A stretch of DNA of 64,000 nucleotides, from the NCBI RefSeq assembly GCF_027924145.1, contig NZ_BRVP01000003.1, positions 62,001 through 126,000 on the forward strand. The letters are read 5' to 3'. The notes under the pieces were generated by a model, which was not told the DNA's origin, made no database searches, and worked only from the letters and a program-made list of their open reading frames with translations. The translations under genes were made by a program, and so were the position numbers. Shown here in pieces: positions 28,323 to 36,536 of this stretch. This stretch comes from Neptunitalea chrysea (lineage in GTDB: Bacteria; Bacteroidota; Bacteroidia; Flavobacteriales; Flavobacteriaceae). The first letter of the stretch is position 1, and the number at the start of each line of letters is the position of its first letter.

Positions 28323-30539
28323 GTGTATTATTGCCCTATGTTTTGCGAAGGAGATAAAACGTACGACAAACCGGTAGATTGTTCGGTTTGTGGTATGGAT
28401 TTGGTAGAGCAACCCTCTAAACAAACGACTACTATATATACTTGCCCAATGCACCCTGAAGTGAAACAAGATGCCCCAGGTAGCTGTACTATTTGTGGTA
28501 TGGAGTTGGTTTCTAAGGAGCCAGAAAGTGCTGAAAGTAAATCCTATAAAAAATTACTTAAGAAATTTAAAGTGTCGGTAGCTTTTACGTTACCGGTATT
28601 TATTATTTCCATGTCTGGAATGTTGACTAATAATCCGTTATATGAGGTAATAGATATAAAATACTGGGATTGGGTTCAGTTTATTTTAACCTTACCCGTA
28701 GTTTTTTGGTCAACTCGTATGTTCTTTGAACGTGCATGGCGCTCTGTAAAAACATGGAATTTAAATATGTTTACCCTTATTGGTATTGGGGCAGGAGCAG
28801 CTTACTTGTTTAGTGTTATAGCGCTATTAATACCCAGTGTTTTTCCAGATCAATTTAAAACCGAAGAGGGTACAGTACATCTGTATTTTGAGGCTACTGT
28901 AGTTATTTTAACCTTAGTTCTTTTAGGTCAGCTTTTAGAGGCTAAAGCTCATAGTAAAACAAACAGTGCTATTAAAGAATTAATGAAACTGACTCCTAAT
29001 CAGGCAGTACGTTTAGTGAATGGTAAAGAAGAAATGATTGCTATTGATAAAATTGAAGTTGGTGATGTGTTAAAGGTAAAGCCCGGAGAAAAGATTCCCG
29101 TAGATGGTAGTATTGTTAAAGGGGATGTATTTATAGATGAATCGACCATAACAGGAGAACCGGTACCTGTTGAAAAGGGAAGCGGAGATACAGTGAGTGC
29201 AGGTACCATTAATGGGAATTCTTCTTTTACCATGAAAGCTGAAAAAGTTGGGGCAGATACTTTGCTATCTCAAATAATAGAGATGGTAAACAATGCTAGT
29301 AGATCTAGAGCACCAATACAAAAACTAGCCGATAAAATTTCTTCCTATTTTGTACCAACGGTAGTCGGAGTTTCTATGATCACCTTTGTTATATGGTATT
29401 TCTTTGGTCCCGATCCTGCTTTGGTTTATGCATTTGTAAATGCTATTGCAGTACTTATTATTGCATGCCCTTGTGCATTAGGGTTGGCTACGCCTATGTC
29501 GGTAATGGTAGGGGTAGGTAAAGGAGCCTCTAGTGGGGTGCTTATTAAAAATGCGGAATCGCTAGAGATACTGAATACCATAGATACATTAGTAATTGAT
29601 AAAACAGGAACAATAACTGAAGGGAAACCTTCGGTTGAGTTGGTAGCTTCAGTATCTAATAAAAGTGAAGATGAGATAATGGCTGTAATAGCATCATTAA
29701 ATAGTCATAGTGAACACCCTTTAGGGAAAGCAGTAGTAGCATATGCTAAAGAAAAGGACATTACACTTGATGAGGTAGCACACTTCGAATCGGTTACCGG
29801 TAAAGGTGTAAAGGGTAAAGTACATGGAGCCAAAGTTGGTTTAGGAAACATAGCCCTATTAGAAGAAGTTAATCTATGCATTGATAACCAATTACAGAAT
29901 ACTATAGAAGAATATCAGAAGGAAGGAAAAACGGTTTCTATAGCCTATAGTACTAATGAAATTATAGGGTATGTTGTAATTGCAGATGCTATTAAAAAGA
30001 GTAGTGTAAATGCTATAAAAATTTTAAAAGAACAAGGGATAGCAGTGGTGATGCTTACCGGAGATAATACATTAACTGCTGCCGCAGTAGCTAAGCAGTT
30101 AGGTTTAAGCGACTATAAAGCAGAATGTTTACCACAGGATAAGTTGAAAGCAGTAGAGACATTGCAAGAGCAAGGTAAAAGAGTTGCTTTTGCTGGAGAT
30201 GGTATTAACGATGCACCGGCATTAGCCAAAGCAGATGTGGGTATAGCTATGGGTACGGGTACCGATGTAGCTATAGAAAGCGCTGGTTTAACACTTGTAA
30301 AAGGAGATTTAAAAGGTATTGAAAAAGCATTGAGTCTTGGTAAAAAAGTGATGAAAAATATTAAACAAAACTTATTTTTTGCACTCGTATATAATACCAT
30401 AGGAGTACCTATAGCTGCAGGTATTTTATACCCGTTCTTTGGGGTGTTACTATCTCCCATGATAGCTGCACTGGCAATGAGTTTTAGCTCGGTTTCTGTA
30501 ATTAGTAATGCGTTAAGGCTACGTAGTGCTAAACTTTAA
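28323..30539 (+). CDS. copA: Copper-translocating P1B-type ATPase
   Basis: This 738-residue inner-membrane pump exports Cu(I). Two Cys-rich metal-binding motifs come first (YYCPMFCEGDKTY with CSVCGMDL; YTCPMHPEV with CTICGMEL). The P-type core then has TITGEP (actuator), CPC at 382-384 in the metal path, DKTGT with phosphorylated Asp426, HP in SHSEHPLG, GDN, and GDGINDAPAL. The only start near the first motif is GTG at 28323; the frame is open upstream through the A10 run into the HMA gene. That makes a fused HMA-CopA product by slippage or frameshift correction plausible. The stop abuts that of the convergent gene. Confidence 0.9.
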   Translation: MYYCPMFCEGDKTYDKPVDCSVCGMDLVEQPSKQTTTIYTCPMHPEVKQDAPGSCTICGMELVSKEPESAESKSYKKLLKKFKVSVAFTLPVFIISMSGMLTNNPLYEVIDIKYWDWVQFILTLPVVFWSTRMFFERAWRSVKTWNLNMFTLIGIGAGAAYLFSVIALLIPSVFPDQFKTEEGTVHLYFEATVVILTLVLLGQLLEAKAHSKTNSAIKELMKLTPNQAVRLVNGKEEMIAIDKIEVGDVLKVKPGEKIPVDGSIVKGDVFIDESTITGEPVPVEKGSGDTVSAGTINGNSSFTMKAEKVGADTLLSQIIEMVNNASRSRAPIQKLADKISSYFVPTVVGVSMITFVIWYFFGPDPALVYAFVNAIAVLIIACPCALGLATPMSVMVGVGKGASSGVLIKNAESLEILNTIDTLVIDKTGTITEGKPSVELVASVSNKSEDEIMAVIASLNSHSEHPLGKAVVAYAKEKDITLDEVAHFESVTGKGVKGKVHGAKVGLGNIALLEEVNLCIDNQLQNTIEEYQKEGKTVSIAYSTNEIIGYVVIADAIKKSSVNAIKILKEQGIAVVMLTGDNTLTAAAVAKQLGLSDYKAECLPQDKLKAVETLQEQGKRVAFAGDGINDAPALAKADVGIAMGTGTDVAIESAGLTLVKGDLKGIEKALSLGKKVMKNIKQNLFFALVYNTIGVPIAAGILYPFFGVLLSPMIAALAMSFSSVSVISNALRLRSAKL

Positions 30540-32921
30540 TTACGGATTTACGGTAATCTCTTCGTGAATGAGATTGCCGTAAGAGTCCATACCTTCTATA
30601 AATAGTTTTACATCTTTATAATAATAAGGAAATCTAAACGTAAAACTACCGTTATGTGTTCTGTCTATATCTGGTTCCCAGTTAAGAGGAGCAAAGTTGT
30701 CAAAAGCTTCTGTTTGTGTCGTATTATATTTAGGTGTATAGTATTTTTTTTGTTCACCAAACCCCGTATTGGTTACAAATTTGTTCCTATTAAAAATAGA
30801 TTTGTTAACAATTGTTGATTTACCTTTTTTCGTATAAATTTTAATAATACCGCCAGAACTATTAGCTATTTGTGTTACGTTATGTCTAGATATAAACATA
30901 TCTGTGACTTCATTTATACGTAGATTTAATAGCTGGTTATTTTCACCTTGACCTTCGGTTATTTGAACATCATCTAGAAATATAGTAGGATACGTTGCTT
31001 GCCCTGTACCAGTAAGTCCTCTACGGGAAAGTACTAAAACATTATCTGAGCTTGTAACAACTTTGTAACCATAATTCTGAATAATATCCTTTACAAACCC
31101 AAATTCATTAGGACTGTCTTTAAAGTTATAGTGTTTCGCATCAAACATACCTACAGGCATATCCATTGGAGTTTCTTTTTTTTCAGCAGTAACAGTTACG
31201 GCATCTAAAGCAATAGCGTCTTTAAGTATAAATGCTTTTGTAGTTGGTATAGCTTCATTATTTAATAGCTGATTTTGGTTGTTTAACTGTTCTAGTTGTT
31301 TGTTACTAAGGCTTTCAAGATTTTTTAATGAAGGAGAAAGCGTATAATTAATTTTAGGAATTTTGTTTTTATTAGACTTATTACTAATAGTAAAGTTTAG
31401 GTCTGAACTATCCTTTATAAAGAGACGATCTACTAGAAATGAGTTGTCTTCTTTTAAAGGAATTTCTAATAATAAATTACTTTTATTTGAAAATAGTACT
31501 AACTTATTATTAGCATTGTGCTTAGGGTTTTCTAGTGTGCCTGCTAAAGTAAAGCCAGATTCGAACGGATATTTAAATTGTAAGTCTTTATTAAAAATAT
31601 CATCCCAATTATAGGAACTCCATCCTTGAGTAAGTAGTAATAGATCTAAATCGTATAGTGTTTTTCTATCGTTATTTTTAAAATAGTAATTAGGATTTTC
31701 TATGGAGCCTTTTACATAGGGTGCTAATAAATAGGTGCTAATAATAGAGTTGTTAAAGTTATATGCTTTTGTGTTGGCAGGTAATACCGATACGCTATAA
31801 CTTGCATTAATGTTTTGGGATTGAGTAGTTTTAAAATATACTCTAATACTGTCATTTTCTTTTCTAGACCATAATTTTTTTATACCGGAAATTTTATTTT
31901 TTTGGTTGTTGTAAATAATTCTTTCTAATAGCGGATTACCTTGTTCATCTAATAATGTAAGTATGTTAATTCCTGATAATAGTTTTTCTTTAGGGATGTT
32001 TATCATATATGATAATTCATTTTTCTGAAAAGGAATTTCTATAGAAGTAACAGCGCCTTCTTTATGAATTAGTAAGGTATATACTTTATTATAGAGGTCT
32101 TTAATTGTTTTTTTGTTAGTAGATAAGGTAACAATGGTTTGATTTTCTAAAATATTCTCTACATTCATAATAACACCTCTTTCGGGTATATTGGTTATTT
32201 GTTTTGTAACTGTAGAATCATCGTATAGTTTAGCTGTAATTTTATATGTGGTATTTGGTTGTAGGTGTAATTTAAATTTCCCCATACCAAATTCATTTGA
32301 TTTAAATGATGTAATGGTTTTTCCATTAGAATCGGTTACATAAGCATTTTCTATAGGAATACCTTTGCCATGAGTGTTTATGAGTTTACATCCAAAGGTA
32401 TTGTTAACATCACTAAGTATATGTCCTCCTTCAGGTAATAGTTGAAAATCATAAGAGTTTATATCTGATGTTTGTTTTGTATCAGGAACTCCAATAGTAA
32501 AACTGGTTGTATATGATCTGTCGTTATCAAAGTTTTTCATAAACTCTGTAGTAGTCTTTAGATAATATTTACCAACGGAAAAGGTGCTATCTATTAAAAA
32601 GTTTCCGTGAGTACTACCGTTTTGAGCATAAAATGTTTTTGATAAAATAGGCTCACCTACACTATTATAAAGGGTAGCAATTACATTTGTTGTTGCTATG
32701 TAGGGCTGTTGCTGTTTCGTATTATAGATATATGTTTTAAACCAAAGCTCTTCACCGTTAAAATAGATGCTTTTATTTATTTGTGTATACAGTGTTTCCT
32801 GTGGAGTTGAAAAGAAGTTTTCATACTTTATTAATGTAGAGTCAACCTGCTTTTGCGCATAGGTTGCTTGTATCGTTATATACGTTAGTAGCATATAAAT
32901 ATATAGGGAGTATGTTTTCAT
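30540..32921 (-). CDS. Conserved flavobacterial envelope protein with MG2-like and TonB-plug-like domains (paralogue 2)
   Basis: This 793-residue protein has a signal peptide (ending ATYAQ), an N-terminal macroglobulin/MG2-like region (~35-140; ETLYTQINKSIYFNGEELW, YYLKTTTEFMKNF), further beta domains, and a C-terminal stretch resembling a TonB-receptor plug (YPTIFLDDVQITEG, GGIIKIYTKKG) without a barrel. The C-terminal sequence ends in LFIEGMDSYGNLIHEEITV. It is a tandem paralogue of the gene upstream (26-base gap), probably co-transcribed. The function is unknown; such proteins are listed as carboxypeptidase-like or plug-domain proteins. Outer-membrane or periplasmic location is inferred. 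Confidence 0.8.
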   Translation of the reverse strand: MKTYSLYIYMLLTYITIQATYAQKQVDSTLIKYENFFSTPQETLYTQINKSIYFNGEELWFKTYIYNTKQQQPYIATTNVIATLYNSVGEPILSKTFYAQNGSTHGNFLIDSTFSVGKYYLKTTTEFMKNFDNDRSYTTSFTIGVPDTKQTSDINSYDFQLLPEGGHILSDVNNTFGCKLINTHGKGIPIENAYVTDSNGKTITSFKSNEFGMGKFKLHLQPNTTYKITAKLYDDSTVTKQITNIPERGVIMNVENILENQTIVTLSTNKKTIKDLYNKVYTLLIHKEGAVTSIEIPFQKNELSYMINIPKEKLLSGINILTLLDEQGNPLLERIIYNNQKNKISGIKKLWSRKENDSIRVYFKTTQSQNINASYSVSVLPANTKAYNFNNSIISTYLLAPYVKGSIENPNYYFKNNDRKTLYDLDLLLLTQGWSSYNWDDIFNKDLQFKYPFESGFTLAGTLENPKHNANNKLVLFSNKSNLLLEIPLKEDNSFLVDRLFIKDSSDLNFTISNKSNKNKIPKINYTLSPSLKNLESLSNKQLEQLNNQNQLLNNEAIPTTKAFILKDAIALDAVTVTAEKKETPMDMPVGMFDAKHYNFKDSPNEFGFVKDIIQNYGYKVVTSSDNVLVLSRRGLTGTGQATYPTIFLDDVQITEGQGENNQLLNLRINEVTDMFISRHNVTQIANSSGGIIKIYTKKGKSTIVNKSIFNRNKFVTNTGFGEQKKYYTPKYNTTQTEAFDNFAPLNWEPDIDRTHNGSFTFRFPYYYKDVKLFIEGMDSYGNLIHEEITVNP
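32521..32810 (-). repeat. Highly conserved DNA block in paralogue 2 (partner 34916-35205)
   Basis: By eye this stretch and 34916-35205 differ at only a small fraction of positions and include a run of several dozen identical bases ending in CTCACCTACACTATTATAA. The rest of the two genes has diverged strongly. The offset between copies is 2395 bases. Confidence 0.8.
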
Positions 32922-32946
32922 AGTAGAGGTTTAAAGTATCTATTAT

Positions 32947-35316
32947 TTAGTTGTTACTTGTGGTAATTGTTAACTTTTCATGAATAAGGTTACCATTATA
33001 ATCCATTCCTTCTATAAACAATGAGATATCATTGTAGTAATATGGTATTTTAAGACTATATATATTTTGAGCTTTTCGCTTTACAGTAGGTATCCAGCTT
33101 AAAGGAGCAAAGCTTTCAAACGTTTCATAAGCTTGGGTATTATATTTAGGACTATAGTAAGATTTTTGCTCACTATATCCGTTTTTAGTAAAAAATTTAT
33201 TTCTATCAAATATATTATGATTAACAACGGTAGATTTACCCGGTTTGGTATATATGTAAATGGTGCCTCCACCTTTTCTGTAAATAGGTGAAGGAACTTT
33301 AATTATAAACATTTCTTCTACATCATTTACATACAGAGTTGCTATATTGTTAAAGTCATCCATTAGATCTATATTGTCTAAAATAACTGCAGGAGGTCCT
33401 CCAAGTGCTCTTCTAGATATAATGGTAACATTCATTCCGTCATTTGTAACTTCAAACCCATTGTTTCTTATAATATCTGTAATTCTTGTAGTCGGAATAT
33501 CGTCTTCTGTAAAAGGAATATGTTTACCAAACATAGCGCCTATTGGGTCGTGTTTAGGCTTGGGTTTTTCATATGTTTTTGTAACTATTACTTCATCTAA
33601 TTCAATAGCGTCTTTTAATATGATTTTTTTTGTTTCGGGCAGTGTTTGTAATACGATAGTTTCTGTGTCTACATCTGTAGAAATTTCTAAAGCCTTTTTA
33701 TCGAGCAGATAAGGCGTTTTCATACTAGGGCTTATTGAATAGGTTATTTTAGGAATTCTATTTTTTTCTCTTTTGTTTATTACAGTAAAACTAAGGTCAG
33801 AGCTATCTTTAATAAAAACATTAGTAAGTTTAAAATTATTTAAGGTATCTATAGGGACTTCTAGTAACAGTTTACTTTTTCTAGAGTAGAGAATTAGTTT
33901 GTTTTCAGGGGAGTATTTAGGACTTTTAATGTTACCCTTTAATGTAAAACCTGTTTCAAACAGATAGTTAGGTGTATTCATATCTTGATTGTTAGTGTTC
34001 CATTTATATGAGCACCATCCTTGGGTAAGTAATAATAAGTCTAAGTTATATAGTGTTTTACGATCTTGATTTTTAAAATAATATTCAGGGTTTTCAATAG
34101 TACCTTTTACATATGGTGATAATATAAATTGGGTTATAATATTGCTATTAAAGTTGTATGATAGTGTATTAGCCGGTAACGCCGAAATACTCATATCTAT
34201 AAATGAAGTGTCTTTTGAAGCCATAAACAAGTCAATTTCTAGAGAGTCACCTACTTTTGTAGTGGAGTATTTATCAGATTTAAAGGAGTTGTTTTTTTTA
34301 TTATTATATAGAAGTCTTTCCAAAATAGGTTGTCCTTTATCGTCTAATATTGTAAAAATGTTTACTCCGGCAAATAAGTCTTTTTTAGGTAATGTAATAA
34401 GGTATGATAGTTCTTTATCTGTTAATTTAATATTGATGGTTTTATATTTACCCTCTTTATGAATTAGTAAAGTATATTTTTTATTATCTAAGTGTCTAAG
34501 TGTTTTTTTATTAGATGTTAAGGTAATTGTAGTTCGGTCTTCTATAATGTTCTCAACACTTAATACCATGCCTTGTTGTTTAATGTTTTCAATTTTTTTG
34601 GTAAGAACGGTACTATTATCTAATGTTACCTTTACAGTATAGTTTTCATTAGATTTTAGAGTAATCTTAAATTTGCCTAAACCTTTTGTATTACTACTAA
34701 ATGTACAAATGGGTTTATTTTTAGCATCAAGAACTAGACCTTCTCTTATAGATACACCATGGCCTGAGCTATCTGTAATTTTAAATCCTATCGAGTTTAT
34801 AGCATCAGCTAACAAATGGCCTCCTTCGGGCAGGAGTTGAAAATCATATTCTTTAGTTGTAGTAGTTTTTTTTAGATTTGGTATGTCTACATTGAAAGCA
34901 GTAATTGACGACCTGTCGTTATCAAAGTTTTTCATAAACTCTGTAGTGGTTTTTAGATAATATCGACCAGCTGAAAAGGTACTGTCTATTAAAAAATTTC
35001 CGTGAGTACTACCGTTTTGAGCATAAAATGTTTTTGATAAAATAGGCTCACCTACACTATTATAAATGGTAGCAATTACATTTGTTGTTGCGGTGTAGGG
35101 TTGTTGCTGTTTCGTGTTATAGATATATGTTTTAAACCAAAGTTCTTCATCGTTAAAATAGGTGCTTTTATTTAGTTGGGTATACAGTGTTTCTTGCTCT
35201 AAGGTAAAATAAGACTTATATTTTAAAAGGGTATTATTAATGCTTTCGGTTTGGCTAAATGTAAATACAGAGTATAATAAAGTTAGACATACTAGAAATG
35301 GTAAGCGTGTTTTCAT
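32947..35316 (-). CDS. Conserved flavobacterial envelope protein with MG2-like and TonB-plug-like domains (paralogue 1)
   Basis: This 789-residue protein has the same layout as its downstream paralogue: signal peptide (ending VFTFSQ), MG2-like N-terminus (ETLYTQLNKSTYFNDEELW), beta domains, and a plug-like C-terminal part (GGPPAVILDNIDL, GGTIYIYTKPG). The ends are alike too (LFIEGMDYNGNLIHEKLTI). The two copies are far more alike in their first ~150 residues than elsewhere, with one ~290-base stretch close to identical. No enzyme motif is seen. A -7 box at 35378-35385 probably drives both. Confidence 0.8.
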   Translation of the reverse strand: MKTRLPFLVCLTLLYSVFTFSQTESINNTLLKYKSYFTLEQETLYTQLNKSTYFNDEELWFKTYIYNTKQQQPYTATTNVIATIYNSVGEPILSKTFYAQNGSTHGNFLIDSTFSAGRYYLKTTTEFMKNFDNDRSSITAFNVDIPNLKKTTTTKEYDFQLLPEGGHLLADAINSIGFKITDSSGHGVSIREGLVLDAKNKPICTFSSNTKGLGKFKITLKSNENYTVKVTLDNSTVLTKKIENIKQQGMVLSVENIIEDRTTITLTSNKKTLRHLDNKKYTLLIHKEGKYKTINIKLTDKELSYLITLPKKDLFAGVNIFTILDDKGQPILERLLYNNKKNNSFKSDKYSTTKVGDSLEIDLFMASKDTSFIDMSISALPANTLSYNFNSNIITQFILSPYVKGTIENPEYYFKNQDRKTLYNLDLLLLTQGWCSYKWNTNNQDMNTPNYLFETGFTLKGNIKSPKYSPENKLILYSRKSKLLLEVPIDTLNNFKLTNVFIKDSSDLSFTVINKREKNRIPKITYSISPSMKTPYLLDKKALEISTDVDTETIVLQTLPETKKIILKDAIELDEVIVTKTYEKPKPKHDPIGAMFGKHIPFTEDDIPTTRITDIIRNNGFEVTNDGMNVTIISRRALGGPPAVILDNIDLMDDFNNIATLYVNDVEEMFIIKVPSPIYRKGGGTIYIYTKPGKSTVVNHNIFDRNKFFTKNGYSEQKSYYSPKYNTQAYETFESFAPLSWIPTVKRKAQNIYSLKIPYYYNDISLFIEGMDYNGNLIHEKLTITTSNN

Positions 35317-35377
35317 GGCGTATTATTTTATGGTTATTAGTGTAGTCTTAATTGAATTAAATACGTAAGAATAATTA

Positions 35378-35385
35378 CAAAAATA
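35378..35385 (-). promoter_or_regulatory. -7 promoter box for the tandem envelope genes
   Basis: The minus strand reads TATTTTTG, a full TAnnTTTG match, 62 bases before the first ATG. Confidence 0.45.
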
Positions 35386-35415
35386 ATGCCATAGTAACTC
35401 CATGTATAAAAATGC

Positions 35416-36351
35416 CTATTTTTTAAGCATTAAAAATGTTATCCAGTTGTAGCATAGTGTTGTCCATTCACTTAATCCTGCAGTCTCATAGCCAAAGGCA
35501 AATCCATGACCTCCATAGGGAAATAGATGCATTTCTACTGGGACATTATTTTTTGTTAGCGCTTCATACATAAGTAGACTGTTTTTTACCGGTACAGCTC
35601 CATCATCATTAGCGTGTAATAAGAAGGTAGGCGGTGTATTTTTAGTTACATTTAATTCATTAGAATATTGAAGAACTAAGTCTTTTGAGGGGTTTTTTCC
35701 GAGTAAATTGTCTTTAGAGCCTTGGTGTGTAACACCTTCTTTCATGCTAATTACCGGGTAAATAAGAATCATAAAGTCGGGTTTAGCACTTAGTTTATCG
35801 GTGTTATCTATAGAGGCATATACTTCACGATCATACTGAGTTCCTAAAGTGCTTGCTAAGTGACCGCCAGCAGAAAATCCCATAACACCTAGTTGACCTT
35901 CTGTTAGGTTCCATTCTTTAGCATGCTGTTTAATGATTTTCATAGCACGTTGCGCATCTTGTAACGCAGCTAAATAGCTTGTTTTAACAGAAGCATCGCC
36001 CGGTAATCTATATTTTAAAACAAAAGCTGCTATACCTTTAGAGTTTAACCATTTTGCCATATCGGTACCTTCCCAGTCATAGGCCAAACCGGCATAGCCC
36101 CCTCCTGGGCAGATAAGTACCCCGGCTCCTGTGGCAATTCTCTTTGTTGGAAGATATACATCTATAGAAGGCTCTTGAACATGCGATACCCAAATAGTTT
36201 TATAATCGGTATTAGTAACTTCTTCTTTACTATTACTGGTTTGAAAATTAGGAATGTTGTTATTCCATAGCTTCATAGTTGTTACACCAGAAGTTTGTGC
36301 AAATAATGAATAAGACATTAGAATAAATATATAAGAAGTTAAGCGTTTCAT
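35416..36351 (-). CDS. Secreted alpha/beta-hydrolase (acetylxylan esterase/BD-FAE-like)
   Basis: This 311-residue esterase has a signal peptide (MKRLTSYIFILMSYSLFAQ), the oxyanion-hole motif CPGGGYAG, nucleophile elbow GFSAGG with Ser160, Asp250 in HANDDGAVP and His282 in GGHGF. This pattern fits the esterase/lipase group that deacetylates or de-esterifies plant and algal polysaccharides; the substrate is not determinable. The ATG at 36351 is preferred over one at 36384, because the upstream start would push the signal peptide inward. It stands alone between the tandem paralogues and the divergent siderophore receptor. Confidence 0.87.
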   Translation of the reverse strand: MKRLTSYIFILMSYSLFAQTSGVTTMKLWNNNIPNFQTSNSKEEVTNTDYKTIWVSHVQEPSIDVYLPTKRIATGAGVLICPGGGYAGLAYDWEGTDMAKWLNSKGIAAFVLKYRLPGDASVKTSYLAALQDAQRAMKIIKQHAKEWNLTEGQLGVMGFSAGGHLASTLGTQYDREVYASIDNTDKLSAKPDFMILIYPVISMKEGVTHQGSKDNLLGKNPSKDLVLQYSNELNVTKNTPPTFLLHANDDGAVPVKNSLLMYEALTKNNVPVEMHLFPYGGHGFAFGYETAGLSEWTTLCYNWITFLMLKK

Positions 36352-36447
36352 GAAGAAGTATTTTATAGAATTAAAAGTACACAATAATTGTTTACTTGAA
36401 ATGATTAGTCTAGATAAAAAAGCAAAGCATATTTATTATTTTAATTT

Positions 36448-36521
36448 ATTCTAAATAAATTTTGTAGTTAAGATAGGGACGTATACATTTGCTTAAATTT
36501 ATTTAAACTAATTCTAAATAA
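36448..36521. promoter_or_regulatory. Paired ATTCTAAATAA elements flanking the receptor promoter (Fur-like)
   Basis: The 11-mer ATTCTAAATAA occurs at 36448-36458, just upstream of the -33 box, and at 36511-36521, between the expected transcription start and the ATG. Each lies in a partly palindromic AT-rich setting. Position around an iron-receptor promoter suggests Fur or another iron repressor; identity is inference. Confidence 0.5.
36461..36491 (+). promoter_or_regulatory. Consensus promoter of the siderophore receptor gene
   Basis: TTTG (36461-36464), exactly 19 bases, then TACATTTG (36484-36491): a perfect match to the Bacteroidota TTTG-N19-TAnnTTTG promoter. The ATG follows 45 bases later. 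Confidence 0.85.
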
Positions 36522-36536
36522 TAAATTCAAAATTTA

